Counted from the first letter of the stretch, positions 35,099 to 43,918 are shown. The stretch is DNA of 64,000 nucleotides from JAFCUW01 sp049898325 (GCF_049898325.1 NZ_JAFCXL010000014.1:62001-126000); one strand, 5' to 3'. The notes: a model not told the origin generated them from the letters alone. Made by a program: numbers and translations.

Positions 35099-36480
35099 AT
35101 TGCCGCCTTGACCGCAGCGCGGATGCGCTGATGGAACGCGTGTTCGCACACGCCGACATCGAACTGCGCCACGGCGCGCGCCTGCGCCGCTGCACCCAGG
35201 CGCGCGCCCAGACCGGCGCTGGTGAGCAGGTGATCGATGGCCGCCGCCAGCGCGGCGCCGTCGCGCTGCGGCACGATCCACGCTTCGCGGTCGTGGGTGA
35301 CGATTTCGCCGATCGAGCCGGCATCGGTTGCCACGATGGGACAGGCCGAGGCCATCGCTTCGAGCACCGCGGTGGGGATGCCGTCCTTGTCGCCATTGGC
35401 CAGTTCGACGTAGGGAGCGACAAAGACGTCGGCTGCGGCCAGGTGCACGCGCACCGCGGCGCTGTTGCACTTGCCGGCGAAATCGATGGCATCGCTGACA
35501 CCGAGCCGCGCCGCCTGGGCGCGCAGGTCGCTCTCGTAGCGGCTCTCGGCGCTGTCCGGGGTGGGTGCGCCGACGATGGTGGTGTGCACGCGGTAGCCGC
35601 AGCTGCGCAACAGTGCGGTCGCCTCGATCAGGTATTCGAGCCCCTTCTTTGGATCGATGCGGCTCACGCACAGCAGGCGCACCAGGTCCTCGGCCCGGTG
35701 CTGCGGGCGCAAGCGCGGCGTGAAGCTGGCGGTGTCGATGGCGTTCGGCTTGACCAGCACCGCTGGCAGCGGGGCGCCGTGCAGGGCGTTCAGTTCGGCG
35801 CCGATGCGGCTCGAGGTGGCCACCACCACGGCGCAGCTGCGCAGGTGCAGTGGCACCACCTTGAGCGCGTAATCGTCCAGCAGATGGTCGGCATAGCAAC
35901 TAACCCCCCGCGGGATCGCCAGCATGTGCGCTGCCACCAGCGCGAACAGCGACTGTTCATAAAAAAAATAGCTGTGCAGGTAGTGCGGGCGCCACGCCTG
36001 CATGGCCCGCGTGAAGGAAAACGCGTACAGAAAATGCTCGTGGCAATACAGCTGGTCGCGCGATAGTCCACTCGCTTCGCACAGCAGCGCCACCAGCGCG
36101 GCCAGCTTGTCGGGCATGCGGCGCTGGTAGTAGGCGAGGTCGGTGGCGGCCGTACTCACATGCAGAATCAAGCGCCGCTTCAGGCCCCACAGGATGGCGG
36201 CCGACACCGACAAGTCGGCGTGCTCGCCCAGTTCAGCGTAGCAAAAGCGCAGCTCGAAGCCGGCTGCGGCCAGCGCGGCTGCTTCCTGCTGGACGAAGGT
36301 TTGCGAATAGATGGGAAATTGCCAGCATGCCGTGGCCGCCACGCGCAGGCGAGGCGCGCCGGCGCCGGGCCGGTCGCTCCACAGCGATTCGGCGCGCAGG
36401 CGCCACCGCTGCGCGGCATGGGCCGCGTGCAGGGCGACCAAGGCAACAGGTCGCAGGCGTGAGGTCAGTAATCGCTTCAT
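35095..36480 (-). CDS. Glycosyltransferase family 4
   Basis: A 461-residue GT-B enzyme. The N-terminal half contains WQFPIYSQTFVQQEAAAL and RGVSCYADHLLD. The C-terminal half shows VRLLCVSRIDPKKGLEYLIEA and an EX7E-like site in VELANGDKDGIPTAVLEAMASA, typical of capsule/colanic-acid-type (WcaL/AmsK-like) GT4 enzymes. The start is placed at MKRLLTSRLRP; ten more codons are open upstream. It is followed by another GT4 gene with a 4-base overlap. Confidence 0.9.
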   Translation of the reverse strand: MKRLLTSRLRPVALVALHAAHAAQRWRLRAESLWSDRPGAGAPRLRVAATACWQFPIYSQTFVQQEAAALAAAGFELRFCYAELGEHADLSVSAAILWGLKRRLILHVSTAATDLAYYQRRMPDKLAALVALLCEASGLSRDQLYCHEHFLYAFSFTRAMQAWRPHYLHSYFFYEQSLFALVAAHMLAIPRGVSCYADHLLDDYALKVVPLHLRSCAVVVATSSRIGAELNALHGAPLPAVLVKPNAIDTASFTPRLRPQHRAEDLVRLLCVSRIDPKKGLEYLIEATALLRSCGYRVHTTIVGAPTPDSAESRYESDLRAQAARLGVSDAIDFAGKCNSAAVRVHLAAADVFVAPYVELANGDKDGIPTAVLEAMASACPIVATDAGSIGEIVTHDREAWIVPQRDGAALAAAIDHLLTSAGLGARLGAAAQARAVAQFDVGVCEHAFHQRIRAAVKAAI

Positions 36481-36481
36481 G

Positions 36482-38101
36482 TCAGCGTGGTCTGAGCGGT
36501 GCGATGCCACGGTAGACCCGCGCGCCGAAGGTGGGAAAGGCGATGTCTTGCGCTGGCGACGGCGTCACCGGCAGCGCGAGCCGGTAAAGATCGACCCGTA
36601 TGGCGCTTGGCGCGGCCAGCGGGAAGGAGGCGACCAGCGCGAAGGGCGGCCCGGCGAGGGCGCTTCTGAGCAAGCGGTCCGCTACGGTCAGGGTGGCGTC
36701 CTCGCGCACCTCGAACGCCACCCAGCGGCAGCCGCAGCGCTGCGCCACCAGCGCGGCGACGTCGCCGGCGGCGTCGATGCGCGGCTGTTCGATGCGTTCG
36801 AAGCCCTCGGCGAGGTCGTATTGGTAGAGCAGTTTGTGGGCGAACGCGACGCGTTGGCGCATGTGCGGGTCGGCCAGGCGCAGGTAGAAACCGAAGACGC
36901 CATCGTAGCGGCCGGCGTACAGGACGGCGTTGTCGGGGCCCTCGCTGGCCAGCATGCGCGCCAGCGGCGCGAAGCCGGCGACGACGGCAACTTGCTGTTT
37001 GTGCCAGCCGGCAAGTGCGCCGCCGGCGGCGCACAGCAGGCCGACGGCCAGCACGCAGGCGCGCGGCGCGCGCACGGCGTCGGCGCAGGTGATCACGCCA
37101 AGCATGACGGCAAGGGCGGCGAACGGCAGCAGCAGCAGGGCATAGCGGGCGTCTTTGGGTGGCAGCACCACCAGGCAGGCGAGCGTGACCAGCAGGGCCA
37201 GGCCGTAACGGGCCGCTTCCTGGCGGCGTTGTGGCCGCAACGCCGCCAGCAGGGCGCCTGGCACCGCCAGCGCCAGCGTGGCGGTGCCGACCAGCGCGGG
37301 CAGCGCCTGCCAATAAAATTGCCAGCCAGGGGCACTCAACAGGCTGGCGAGCACGGGACGGTTTCTCAGCAGGTTGAGCGGCAGCAGGCTGCCCAGCACG
37401 ATGATCGTGCCCAGCGCGGCCGCGCTCAGCAAGATGATGGTCCAACCGGCCTTGCGCGGCGCGGCCAGCAAGGTCCACGATGCCGCCACCGCCAGTACCA
37501 GCGCCGCCGGGTAATAGGTCAGCACGCTGGCGGCGGCCAGGCCGATGAACAGTGCAAGATGGCGGCCGGCGTCGCCGTCGCTCCAGCGACGCAGGTGGTA
37601 GAGGGTGGCCACTGTGAGGGCCAGCGAAGGCACATTGGGCGTGACGGTGTTGGCGTACAACAGCATGCCGGGCATCAGCAGCAGCAAGGCGCCGGCCCAG
37701 CCAGCGGGCGGGCCGATCCAGCGGCGTCCCCACAGCAGGCTGTAGGCGCCGGCCACGGCGGCGCTGGCCAGCACGATGGCTTTGGGAAGCCACGGCGAAG
37801 GCCCGAAGACGGTAAAGCCGATCGCTTCGGCCACGTAAAACAGCGGTGGATACAGCAGTGGCGTGATGATCGGATAGCGCACGTAGTAGGACAGCGCGTA
37901 GTCGACCGGGTGCGCCGGCAGCGCCGCGAGCAGATCGGCGAAGAACAGGCCTGTGGCCGCATGGCGTGGCGCATCTCCCTGGAACCACAGGCCGTCGTGG
38001 CCCCAGTCGAGGTAAATCAGTGCGCCGGTCGCCAGTGCCAGCGCCAGCCACTGCAGCGGGGCCGATGCGGCCCAACGGGCGAGTCCGTCCAGGCGCTTCA
38101 C
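36482..38101 (-). CDS. Polytopic membrane glycosyltransferase, GT39/PMT-like
   Basis: A 539-residue protein with about ten hydrophobic helices. The first loop contains an acidic residue in WFQGDAPRHAA and LSYYVRYPIITPLLYPPLFY, like the catalytic first loop of ArnT/PMT-type transferases that use polyprenyl-phosphate sugars in the periplasm. A C-terminal soluble domain of about 150 residues follows. The GTG start at 38101 overlaps the previous stop (GTGA). Its presence suggests that part of the glycan is decorated outside the cytoplasmic membrane from a lipid-linked donor. Confidence 0.82.
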   Translation of the reverse strand: MKRLDGLARWAASAPLQWLALALATGALIYLDWGHDGLWFQGDAPRHAATGLFFADLLAALPAHPVDYALSYYVRYPIITPLLYPPLFYVAEAIGFTVFGPSPWLPKAIVLASAAVAGAYSLLWGRRWIGPPAGWAGALLLLMPGMLLYANTVTPNVPSLALTVATLYHLRRWSDGDAGRHLALFIGLAAASVLTYYPAALVLAVAASWTLLAAPRKAGWTIILLSAAALGTIIVLGSLLPLNLLRNRPVLASLLSAPGWQFYWQALPALVGTATLALAVPGALLAALRPQRRQEAARYGLALLVTLACLVVLPPKDARYALLLLPFAALAVMLGVITCADAVRAPRACVLAVGLLCAAGGALAGWHKQQVAVVAGFAPLARMLASEGPDNAVLYAGRYDGVFGFYLRLADPHMRQRVAFAHKLLYQYDLAEGFERIEQPRIDAAGDVAALVAQRCGCRWVAFEVREDATLTVADRLLRSALAGPPFALVASFPLAAPSAIRVDLYRLALPVTPSPAQDIAFPTFGARVYRGIAPLRPR

Positions 38102-41100
38102 GGCCGCTCCCGGCGCAAGCGCTGCGCGGCAATGGGGGACGTGGCTGCCCAGTGGCGCGCATAGATGGCGTCGTACGGGATCAACGGTTCGGCGATGCCG
38201 TCGGCCGCTTGCCAATCGTGCCCGGTCGTTGGACCTGGCCTGCCTGGCTGCACCAGGCGGCGCAGCAGCATGCGCAGCACCGGCATGGCAATGGCCAGTG
38301 ACAACCAGGCCGAGGGCACCCGCAAGGCCCAGCCGCAGGCGGCGAGGTAGCGTTTCGACCAGAACGCCACGCCGGCCAGGTGCATGGCCAGTTGCGCGCG
38401 CGCGTGCCGAACTGCGGCGGCGCCGAGGGCCGGCTGGCGCGCCGCCAGTTCATCGATCACGCGGGTGCCCGAGCGCCACATGACGGCGCAGCCGGCCGAC
38501 ATGCTGGTGGCGTAGCGCCGGTAGCCGACCAGGATCTCCGGCACGCAGGCGACGGCGCTGTGTTCGGCGATGCGCAGCACCAGGTCCCAGTCCTCGCAGC
38601 CCTGGCAGCCAAGATCGCGCAGGCGCACGCTGTAGCCGCCGTGGCGGCGCACGAAGGCGAGCCGGTACAGGGGAATGCTGGCGTTGCCGGTAAAGTTGAT
38701 CTGCAACAGCCGTGCCAGCACGTTACCTTCTTCGCGCCAGCGCGGCGAGCGGTCGAGCAGGGCGCCGTGCTGGTCGATCCAGGCCCACCAGCAGTACACC
38801 AGTCCTGTCTCGGGGCCGCATTGCTCGATGCGGGCCACTTGCCGCGCCAGCTTGGTCGGCGCCCACAGGTCGTCGGCGTCGACGGGTGCGACATAGGTGC
38901 CGCGCGCATCGCCGATGGCGCGGTTGCGCGCCGCCGCCACTCCCTGGTTGCTCTGGCGGATCAGGCGCAGGCGCGGCTCGTGCACGGCCATGGCACTGAC
39001 CAGGGCGGCGGTGTGATCGGTCGAGCCGTCGTCGACGACGATCACTTCGATGTCGCTCAGTGTCTGCGCGAACACCGAGCGCAGGGTCGCGCCGATGTAG
39101 TCGGCCCCGTTGTAGGCGGCGATAATCACTGACACCAGCGGCGCGCCTTGCTCGCTTGGGGCCGGGACGGGCGCCAGTGCGGCATCTGGGTTGTATGGAA
39201 TGGCGGCAATGGTGCGCTCAGGTGCCACCAGGGGCGCCGCCAGCCGTGCCACTAACCTTGCCGGCAATTGTGCAAGCGCCCGATTGAGCAGTGCGTGCCG
39301 ATAGGGCGGCGGACATTCCATGAGCCAGCGGCCCGGCGGCATGTGCAGGCGCCGCACCGCCAACGCCATGGCCGAATAGTGCCGCTCGCCTGCTGGCCGC
39401 GCGGCACCGTGCTCGGTGAGCGCGAGTATGCCCGGATAGACCGCGCCGTGCCAGCGGCCTTCCAATATGCGCGCGACGACATCGGCCGCCGCCGTGCCGG
39501 CTTGTTCACGCAGTGCATCTGCGCGCAAGGCCAGCGGCCCGGCGACGCCGTGCCAGCGCTGCGGCACGGCGACCGATTCGGCCATCAGCACGCACGCTGC
39601 CGGCTGGGTTGCCAGCAGCCAGCCTGAGGCCGCGCCCAGCGCCGCATCGCGCGCGAACATGTCGGCAAGGGCAGCGAGCGCGCCGCAGGACAAGGGCTGC
39701 GTGACGTCGACCATCAGCAGAGCCGAAAAAGTCCCGTCGGCTGCCATCTCCACGGCGGCGTTCATGGCGCAGTCGGTGGCCACCTCGATGGTCGGCGCGA
39801 TGGCGGCCGCGCAGCGGGCGGCGCCGGCCGCCATCCCGACCAGGCCAATTGCGGCCGGGCGCAGGGTCTGGCTGCGAAGGGAGGCGAACATTGCCTCGAG
39901 CATGGCGCTGTTTTCGCTGGTGCTTGCGTGGCCGCTGACAAGCACGGCGATCCGGCCCGCGGCCGGCGCCGCAGTCGTATGCGCCTGCACCAGCTGCCCC
40001 TTGAACAGCAGATGCTGGCGCACCACGTCGGCAGTGTCGCAGCGGCGCAGGACGGCGGCATGGGCTGCCGCGCCCATTACCGCGCGCTGCGCTGGCGTGG
40101 TGGCCAGCGCGCGCGCCAGCGCTGCGGCCAGTCCGGCGGCGCTGCCGTCGGCGGCGATCCATCCGGTCACGCCGTCTTCGACCAGTTCGCGCATGCCGCC
40201 GTTGGGCGAGACGATCACCGGCAGGCCGCTGAGCATCGCTTCCATGCACGTGTTCGGAAAATTTTCCCACCGCGAGGGAATCGCCGCGGCGAAGGAACGC
40301 GCCATGACGGCATCCATGCCGGAGCGCCCCAGGTTGCCGTGAAAGTGCAGGCGGCCACGCCGCGCAGCGCCGATCGGGCGCAGCATGGCGGCCCGCACGG
40401 AGTCCACGCCGGTCACCGCGACGGGGGTGTCGCCGCCGGCAAACTCGGCACGCAAGGCGGGATAGTCGTGGGCGGCATGATCGACCGCCTGCGCCCATTC
40501 GAGCACGCCCTTGCGCAATTCGAGCCGGCCGATATGGCACACGGTGCTGCCCGACCAGTCATGCTGTGACGCGATGGCGGCGCGGCGGCCAAGCGGATAG
40601 GCGATCACGGTCACGCGCTCGCGGGCGATGCCGTAGCGGGCGATCGCTTCGTCTGCGATGAAGCGGCTCGGGGCGAGGATGGCGTCGGCGGCGCGGATCG
40701 ACCACGCTTCCATCGCCGCCGCCGGGGCGTAATCGGCCACCGTCGTGTCCCATGCGTTGGCGTTAAAAATACTTTCGCTGGACGAATGCAGATGGACCAC
40801 GCAGGCAGGCTGGCGTTGCGGACCGAGGCCAAGGGCGCGCCGTCGCTGCAGGTAGTACAGCGGCGCTTCCCACTCCTGCGCTTCGACGACGTCGATGCCC
40901 TCGCTGTCGATGAGTCGCTCGGCCAGCAACGCGGCCTGCCAGCCAAAAGCCTGGGCGGGAAACGACGACGCCAGCATGCCGCGCTGGACGGCGTCGCCAC
41001 GCAGCGGCGACAGGGCGGCAGGATCGGTCACCGGTTCATCGAGCGCGATACGGTGCACGGTCAGGCGGCCGTCGAACGACTGCTCGGCCAGGCGCGGGGC

Positions 41101-41241
41101 GCCGGCCCAGCGGTGCGCGATGACGACGACGGTCTCACCGGCGCTGGCCAGGCTTTCGGCGATATTGCGCACATAGGTGCCGATTCCGCCTGGCAGATAC
41201 GCCGCTGGCGGATACTCACGGCAGATGAACAGGTGCTTCAT
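38098..41241 (-). CDS. Bifunctional glycosyltransferase, GT4-(degenerate GT-A)-GT2 fusion
   Basis: A 1047-residue protein. Residues 1-410 form a GT4 domain: MKHLFICREYPPAAYLPGGIG, VCHIGRLELRKGVLEW, and EX7E in SRWENFPNTCMEAML (E326, E334). Residues ~430-640 look like a worn GT-A fold (GRIAVLVSGHASTSENSAM, SALLMVDVTQPLS) with no DxD-type motif. Residues ~700-930 are an intact GT2 domain: LVSVIIAAYNGADYIGATL, VIVVDDGSTDHTA, VAPVDADDLWAP and CEDWDLVLR. Two linkages could be made by one polypeptide. The start at 41241 is where GT4 similarity begins; the frame is open further up but unlike protein. Confidence 0.87.
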   Translation of the reverse strand: MKHLFICREYPPAAYLPGGIGTYVRNIAESLASAGETVVVIAHRWAGAPRLAEQSFDGRLTVHRIALDEPVTDPAALSPLRGDAVQRGMLASSFPAQAFGWQAALLAERLIDSEGIDVVEAQEWEAPLYYLQRRRALGLGPQRQPACVVHLHSSSESIFNANAWDTTVADYAPAAAMEAWSIRAADAILAPSRFIADEAIARYGIARERVTVIAYPLGRRAAIASQHDWSGSTVCHIGRLELRKGVLEWAQAVDHAAHDYPALRAEFAGGDTPVAVTGVDSVRAAMLRPIGAARRGRLHFHGNLGRSGMDAVMARSFAAAIPSRWENFPNTCMEAMLSGLPVIVSPNGGMRELVEDGVTGWIAADGSAAGLAAALARALATTPAQRAVMGAAAHAAVLRRCDTADVVRQHLLFKGQLVQAHTTAAPAAGRIAVLVSGHASTSENSAMLEAMFASLRSQTLRPAAIGLVGMAAGAARCAAAIAPTIEVATDCAMNAAVEMAADGTFSALLMVDVTQPLSCGALAALADMFARDAALGAASGWLLATQPAACVLMAESVAVPQRWHGVAGPLALRADALREQAGTAAADVVARILEGRWHGAVYPGILALTEHGAARPAGERHYSAMALAVRRLHMPPGRWLMECPPPYRHALLNRALAQLPARLVARLAAPLVAPERTIAAIPYNPDAALAPVPAPSEQGAPLVSVIIAAYNGADYIGATLRSVFAQTLSDIEVIVVDDGSTDHTAALVSAMAVHEPRLRLIRQSNQGVAAARNRAIGDARGTYVAPVDADDLWAPTKLARQVARIEQCGPETGLVYCWWAWIDQHGALLDRSPRWREEGNVLARLLQINFTGNASIPLYRLAFVRRHGGYSVRLRDLGCQGCEDWDLVLRIAEHSAVACVPEILVGYRRYATSMSAGCAVMWRSGTRVIDELAARQPALGAAAVRHARAQLAMHLAGVAFWSKRYLAACGWALRVPSAWLSLAIAMPVLRMLLRRLVQPGRPGPTTGHDWQAADGIAEPLIPYDAIYARHWAATSPIAAQRLRRERP

Positions 41242-41303
41242 GGTCGCGCCCAGGGGCGCAACAAGCACGGGGATGTGGTGGGCGGCATCGGACAGGCGCC
41301 AGC

Positions 41304-43097
41304 TTAGTTGGCCAGGCCGTTGGCGCGCAGCAGGCGCGCCAGTTCGGCCGCCGCGTGCGCATGGGCCACGGCGTTCGGGTGGAAATCGCCTTCTGGATGG
41401 ACATACAGGGAACGCCAGTCCTGCTGGCCCTTGATGGCATCGCCCAGGTCGGCCCAGATGATGTCGGTCCCGGCCACGCCGGCCTTGATGGTAGCTGCCA
41501 TCCGACCCCATTCTCCCTGCTCGAGATTGCCGTTTCTGAACGACACCACCACCAGGCGCGCGCCGTTCTTTGCGCACGCATCGCGCAGCGCGCGCAGTTC
41601 CTGCACATTTTTGCTGAAGTCTGCCGGTGGCTTTGCATGACGCAGGCCCTGGTACACGCCCCACATCAGGAACAGGCGGTCGAACTTGGTGCGCTCGTAA
41701 AAATAGCCATCGCGGACATCGTCGCGCCACGAGTCGGCGTCGTTTTGTACCATCGGCACAATCACCACCGCCGGCCGGTAAAACGGCGCCTGGATGGCAT
41801 ACATCTGACGCTCCTGCAAGGTGGCGTAGCCGCTCACACTGCAATTGACGACGTCGGACCTGGCGGTGCCGGAACCGCTGTTGAGGAGCCGTTCAAGCTG
41901 GACCGACATGGTGTCCTGCTGGTGCACGCCAACGCCGAGGCCATAGGAGTCGCCCAGCACGAGGATGCGGCGGTGGCCGCTTGCCGGCGTCGAGGGCAGG
42001 CTCGCGCCGCGACAACCTTGGTCATTGAATCGGTACTCGACGGAATAGGAGGCGGCAATTGGACGAACCATGCTCATTGAAGAGACGCGCCGGCGCACCT
42101 GGACTTGTTCGATGTCGACGGCGGCGGCGTCCGATCCGAGATCGAAGTGCAGGCGGGCGTGGTCGTCCCCGCCTTTGGTGTGGAACGGCAGCAGCACATC
42201 CTGCCACACGCTGTTGACGGTGATTTGCTTGTACAGCCCCAGCGATTCCCATGGCGCGTGATTTTGTCCCACGCCCACGCCGATCGTGCGCGGCTGCGCG
42301 GCGCGCACGCGAAACGCCACCATCACCTCGTCGTCGTCGGCCACAGTCAAGCCGGGATAGACCAGCTGCACCTGCCAGATTTGCTGTGCCGCGCGGGCCA
42401 TCGTCACGGTCGCGCGGTCGGCGGCGCCGGCGGGAAATTGCAGTGCGGCGGCGCTGGCGGGATCGGCGATGTTGAGCTGCCATTGCTGCGAGCGGGTATC
42501 GTCCCTGGTGAAATAGGCGTTCGGGTTGGAACGATAATAGGTAGTCGCCACCGTGTTGGGTGGGTAGTATTCTTCCAGGACGGGATGGGGCGCGGTGCCG
42601 CCTGACCAATGGATCACCGTCGGGTTGTACGACAGCAATTGGCGGCCTGGCTCGGTCTGGGCGAAAATCCATTCGGACAGGGGCACTGTCAATGTCAGTG
42701 TCAGCGCTGAGATCCAGATACCGAGTCGCAAGCGGGGCAGCAGACTTGCCGGCAGGATCGCCAACAGCGTGCTGACGTAGCCCGTGGCAACTGCCACCAG
42801 CATGATCCGCCAGCGCGAGGGGTCCGGTACGGCAATGAGAAACCAGGTGAAATTGATGGCCAGCGCCAGCGCGACCAGGGCGACCGCCGGCAGCTTGCCG
42901 CGCCGCCCAGTTGGCACAACGGTCAGTAACAGCGTCAGCGCCAGACCGGCCAGCCCCACCGTGCGTAGCGCGCCATCGCTGAGGTCAGCGACGATGATCG
43001 CTTGTAACACAGCCAGCACGGCGAAGACCCAGAGCGCAAGTGTGTCGGCGGCGCCGTGGATGGCAGAAGAGGTGACGCTGCGTGCGGGGTAACTCAT
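41304..43097 (-). CDS. Membrane-anchored SGNH/GDSL hydrolase-like protein with beta module
   Basis: A 597-residue protein and the first gene of the leftward operon. Four hydrophobic helices (about 20-140) anchor it. Next comes a beta-rich module (about 235-330: VMVAFRVRAAQPRTIGVGVG, HAPWESLGLYKQIT) and then the SGNH domain: ILVLGDSYGLGVGVHQQDT with nucleophile Ser and, near the end, the catalytic DFHPNAVAHA. The same two module types occur in the opposite order in the protein at 23385-25184. It probably works on acyl groups of the exported glycan in the periplasm. A 62-base gap separates it from the next gene. Confidence 0.8.
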   Translation of the reverse strand: MSYPARSVTSSAIHGAADTLALWVFAVLAVLQAIIVADLSDGALRTVGLAGLALTLLLTVVPTGRRGKLPAVALVALALAINFTWFLIAVPDPSRWRIMLVAVATGYVSTLLAILPASLLPRLRLGIWISALTLTLTVPLSEWIFAQTEPGRQLLSYNPTVIHWSGGTAPHPVLEEYYPPNTVATTYYRSNPNAYFTRDDTRSQQWQLNIADPASAAALQFPAGAADRATVTMARAAQQIWQVQLVYPGLTVADDDEVMVAFRVRAAQPRTIGVGVGQNHAPWESLGLYKQITVNSVWQDVLLPFHTKGGDDHARLHFDLGSDAAAVDIEQVQVRRRVSSMSMVRPIAASYSVEYRFNDQGCRGASLPSTPASGHRRILVLGDSYGLGVGVHQQDTMSVQLERLLNSGSGTARSDVVNCSVSGYATLQERQMYAIQAPFYRPAVVIVPMVQNDADSWRDDVRDGYFYERTKFDRLFLMWGVYQGLRHAKPPADFSKNVQELRALRDACAKNGARLVVVSFRNGNLEQGEWGRMAATIKAGVAGTDIIWADLGDAIKGQQDWRSLYVHPEGDFHPNAVAHAHAAAELARLLRANGLAN

Positions 43098-43661
43098 GCC
43101 ATAGGCCAGGTGAAGGTGGTCGGGAAGGCGCGTACAGCCACGCTATTGCAGCCCCATCACGCATGACGCCCGGGCAACCTAGCGTGCATATTTTCGAAGT
43201 ATATTTTCTTTTTTGCAATGTGTCTAGGAGCTATTTTAGTTGCAAAAATATTTCATGAGTCTAAGCAACAAGGTGTCGGCCCTGCGCTGCGCGGCAATGA
43301 TTTACTGATCAATTGTTCAGTCGATTGGTTGCCGAAAGAAAAATAAATTTCCTTACGGAGTTGTCGGAATGAACTACAAAAAAAGTAAGAATGTTCACGC
43401 AATGGCTGGTGCGCTGCGCCCCGATCAGCGCATGTTGTTCCGAAAATTGACATTGTGTCAGTCTTGTCTGTGCCGAAATCGGCGCGCTCAGCGTGTCACG
43501 TGATCGATGCGGCAACACTGCCAGCCTTGGCTGGCGTTCTGTTGCGAAAAGGTCGCCACCGCTGAAAAATTCAGAGAACAATGACAGGCGGCCTGAAACA
43601 AGAGTGTCCGCTATTGACAGTACACCTCACTCCCTGTACTGCAGATAAGCCGTGCGCCGAA
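43098..43661. other. Non-coding leader region of the leftward glycan operon
   Basis: About 560 bp with lower GC than its surroundings and no credible gene; the short frames here have no family character. It must hold the promoter of the leftward operon. I could not pick out a convincing -35/-10 or sigma-54 site. One exact small palindrome, TGACA-TTG-TGTCA, is at 43448-43460. Confidence 0.5.
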
Positions 43662-43683
43662 AGGTAGATAGAAAGGTAGATAG
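43662..43683 (+). repeat. Right-end tandem repeats (integrase arm-site candidates)
   Basis: AGGTAGATAGAA (43662-43673) is followed directly by AGGTAGATAG (43674-43683), matching the pair at 13534-13557 in sequence and orientation, 41 bp inside the right attachment site. Confidence 0.6.
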
Positions 43684-43723
43684 CCCCGATTTCTCGCTTT
43701 TTTTCATAGGGAGGTTCTACAGA

Positions 43724-43788
43724 CACCGTCTCCGCCAAGTATTAGAAAAAAAGCCCCGGAGACGGGGCTTTTTTTCGTCCCGTCATAG
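43724..43788 (+). other. attR of the genomic island (duplicated tRNA-Ser 3' end)
   Basis: The 14-base tRNA-Ser 3' end and its terminator are repeated here without the rest of the tRNA. The first 33 bases are identical to 13418-13450, and the terminator (43747-43777) is preserved with two base changes. This marks the right boundary of the island. Confidence 0.9.
43747..43777 (+). terminator. Duplicated terminator at attR
   Basis: An A-run, a GC stem (GCCCC/GGGGC) and a T-run copy the tRNA-Ser terminator. It may isolate the island from the corA gene downstream. Confidence 0.75.
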
Positions 43789-43900
43789 GGAGCTTGCTTG
43801 ATTTATGTCCGGCGAGGTCAGGCACCTTCCGGCACGATCCACGCTAACGGGGTGGATAGAACGCTCGATAGTTCTGGCCGTCCTGCTTTGGTGGCGGCAA
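43777..43900 (+). other. Remnant of a second integrase-element left end
   Basis: The sequence after attR parallels the sequence after attL: AGCTTGCTTGATTT, then CCGGCACGATCCA, then GTGGATAGAACGCTCGATAG and CGTCCTGC, aligning with the integrase leader at 13482-13570. No integrase frame follows. This suggests a second, now mostly deleted, element in tandem. Confidence 0.5.
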
Positions 43901-43918
43901 GCGTTGATGAAGCTGCGA

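Noticed and set aside
43255..43405. Sigma-54 (-24/-12) promoter for the leftward glycan operon
   Set aside because: The two GC-type candidates near 43268 and 43400 have the wrong spacing (9 or 11 rather than 10 bp between the GG and GC dinucleotides) and mismatched -24 elements.
43309..43581. Open frame of 90 codons on the minus strand in the island leader
   Set aside because: It has no family-like composition or ribosome-binding site and lies in AT-rich sequence where frames occur by chance.
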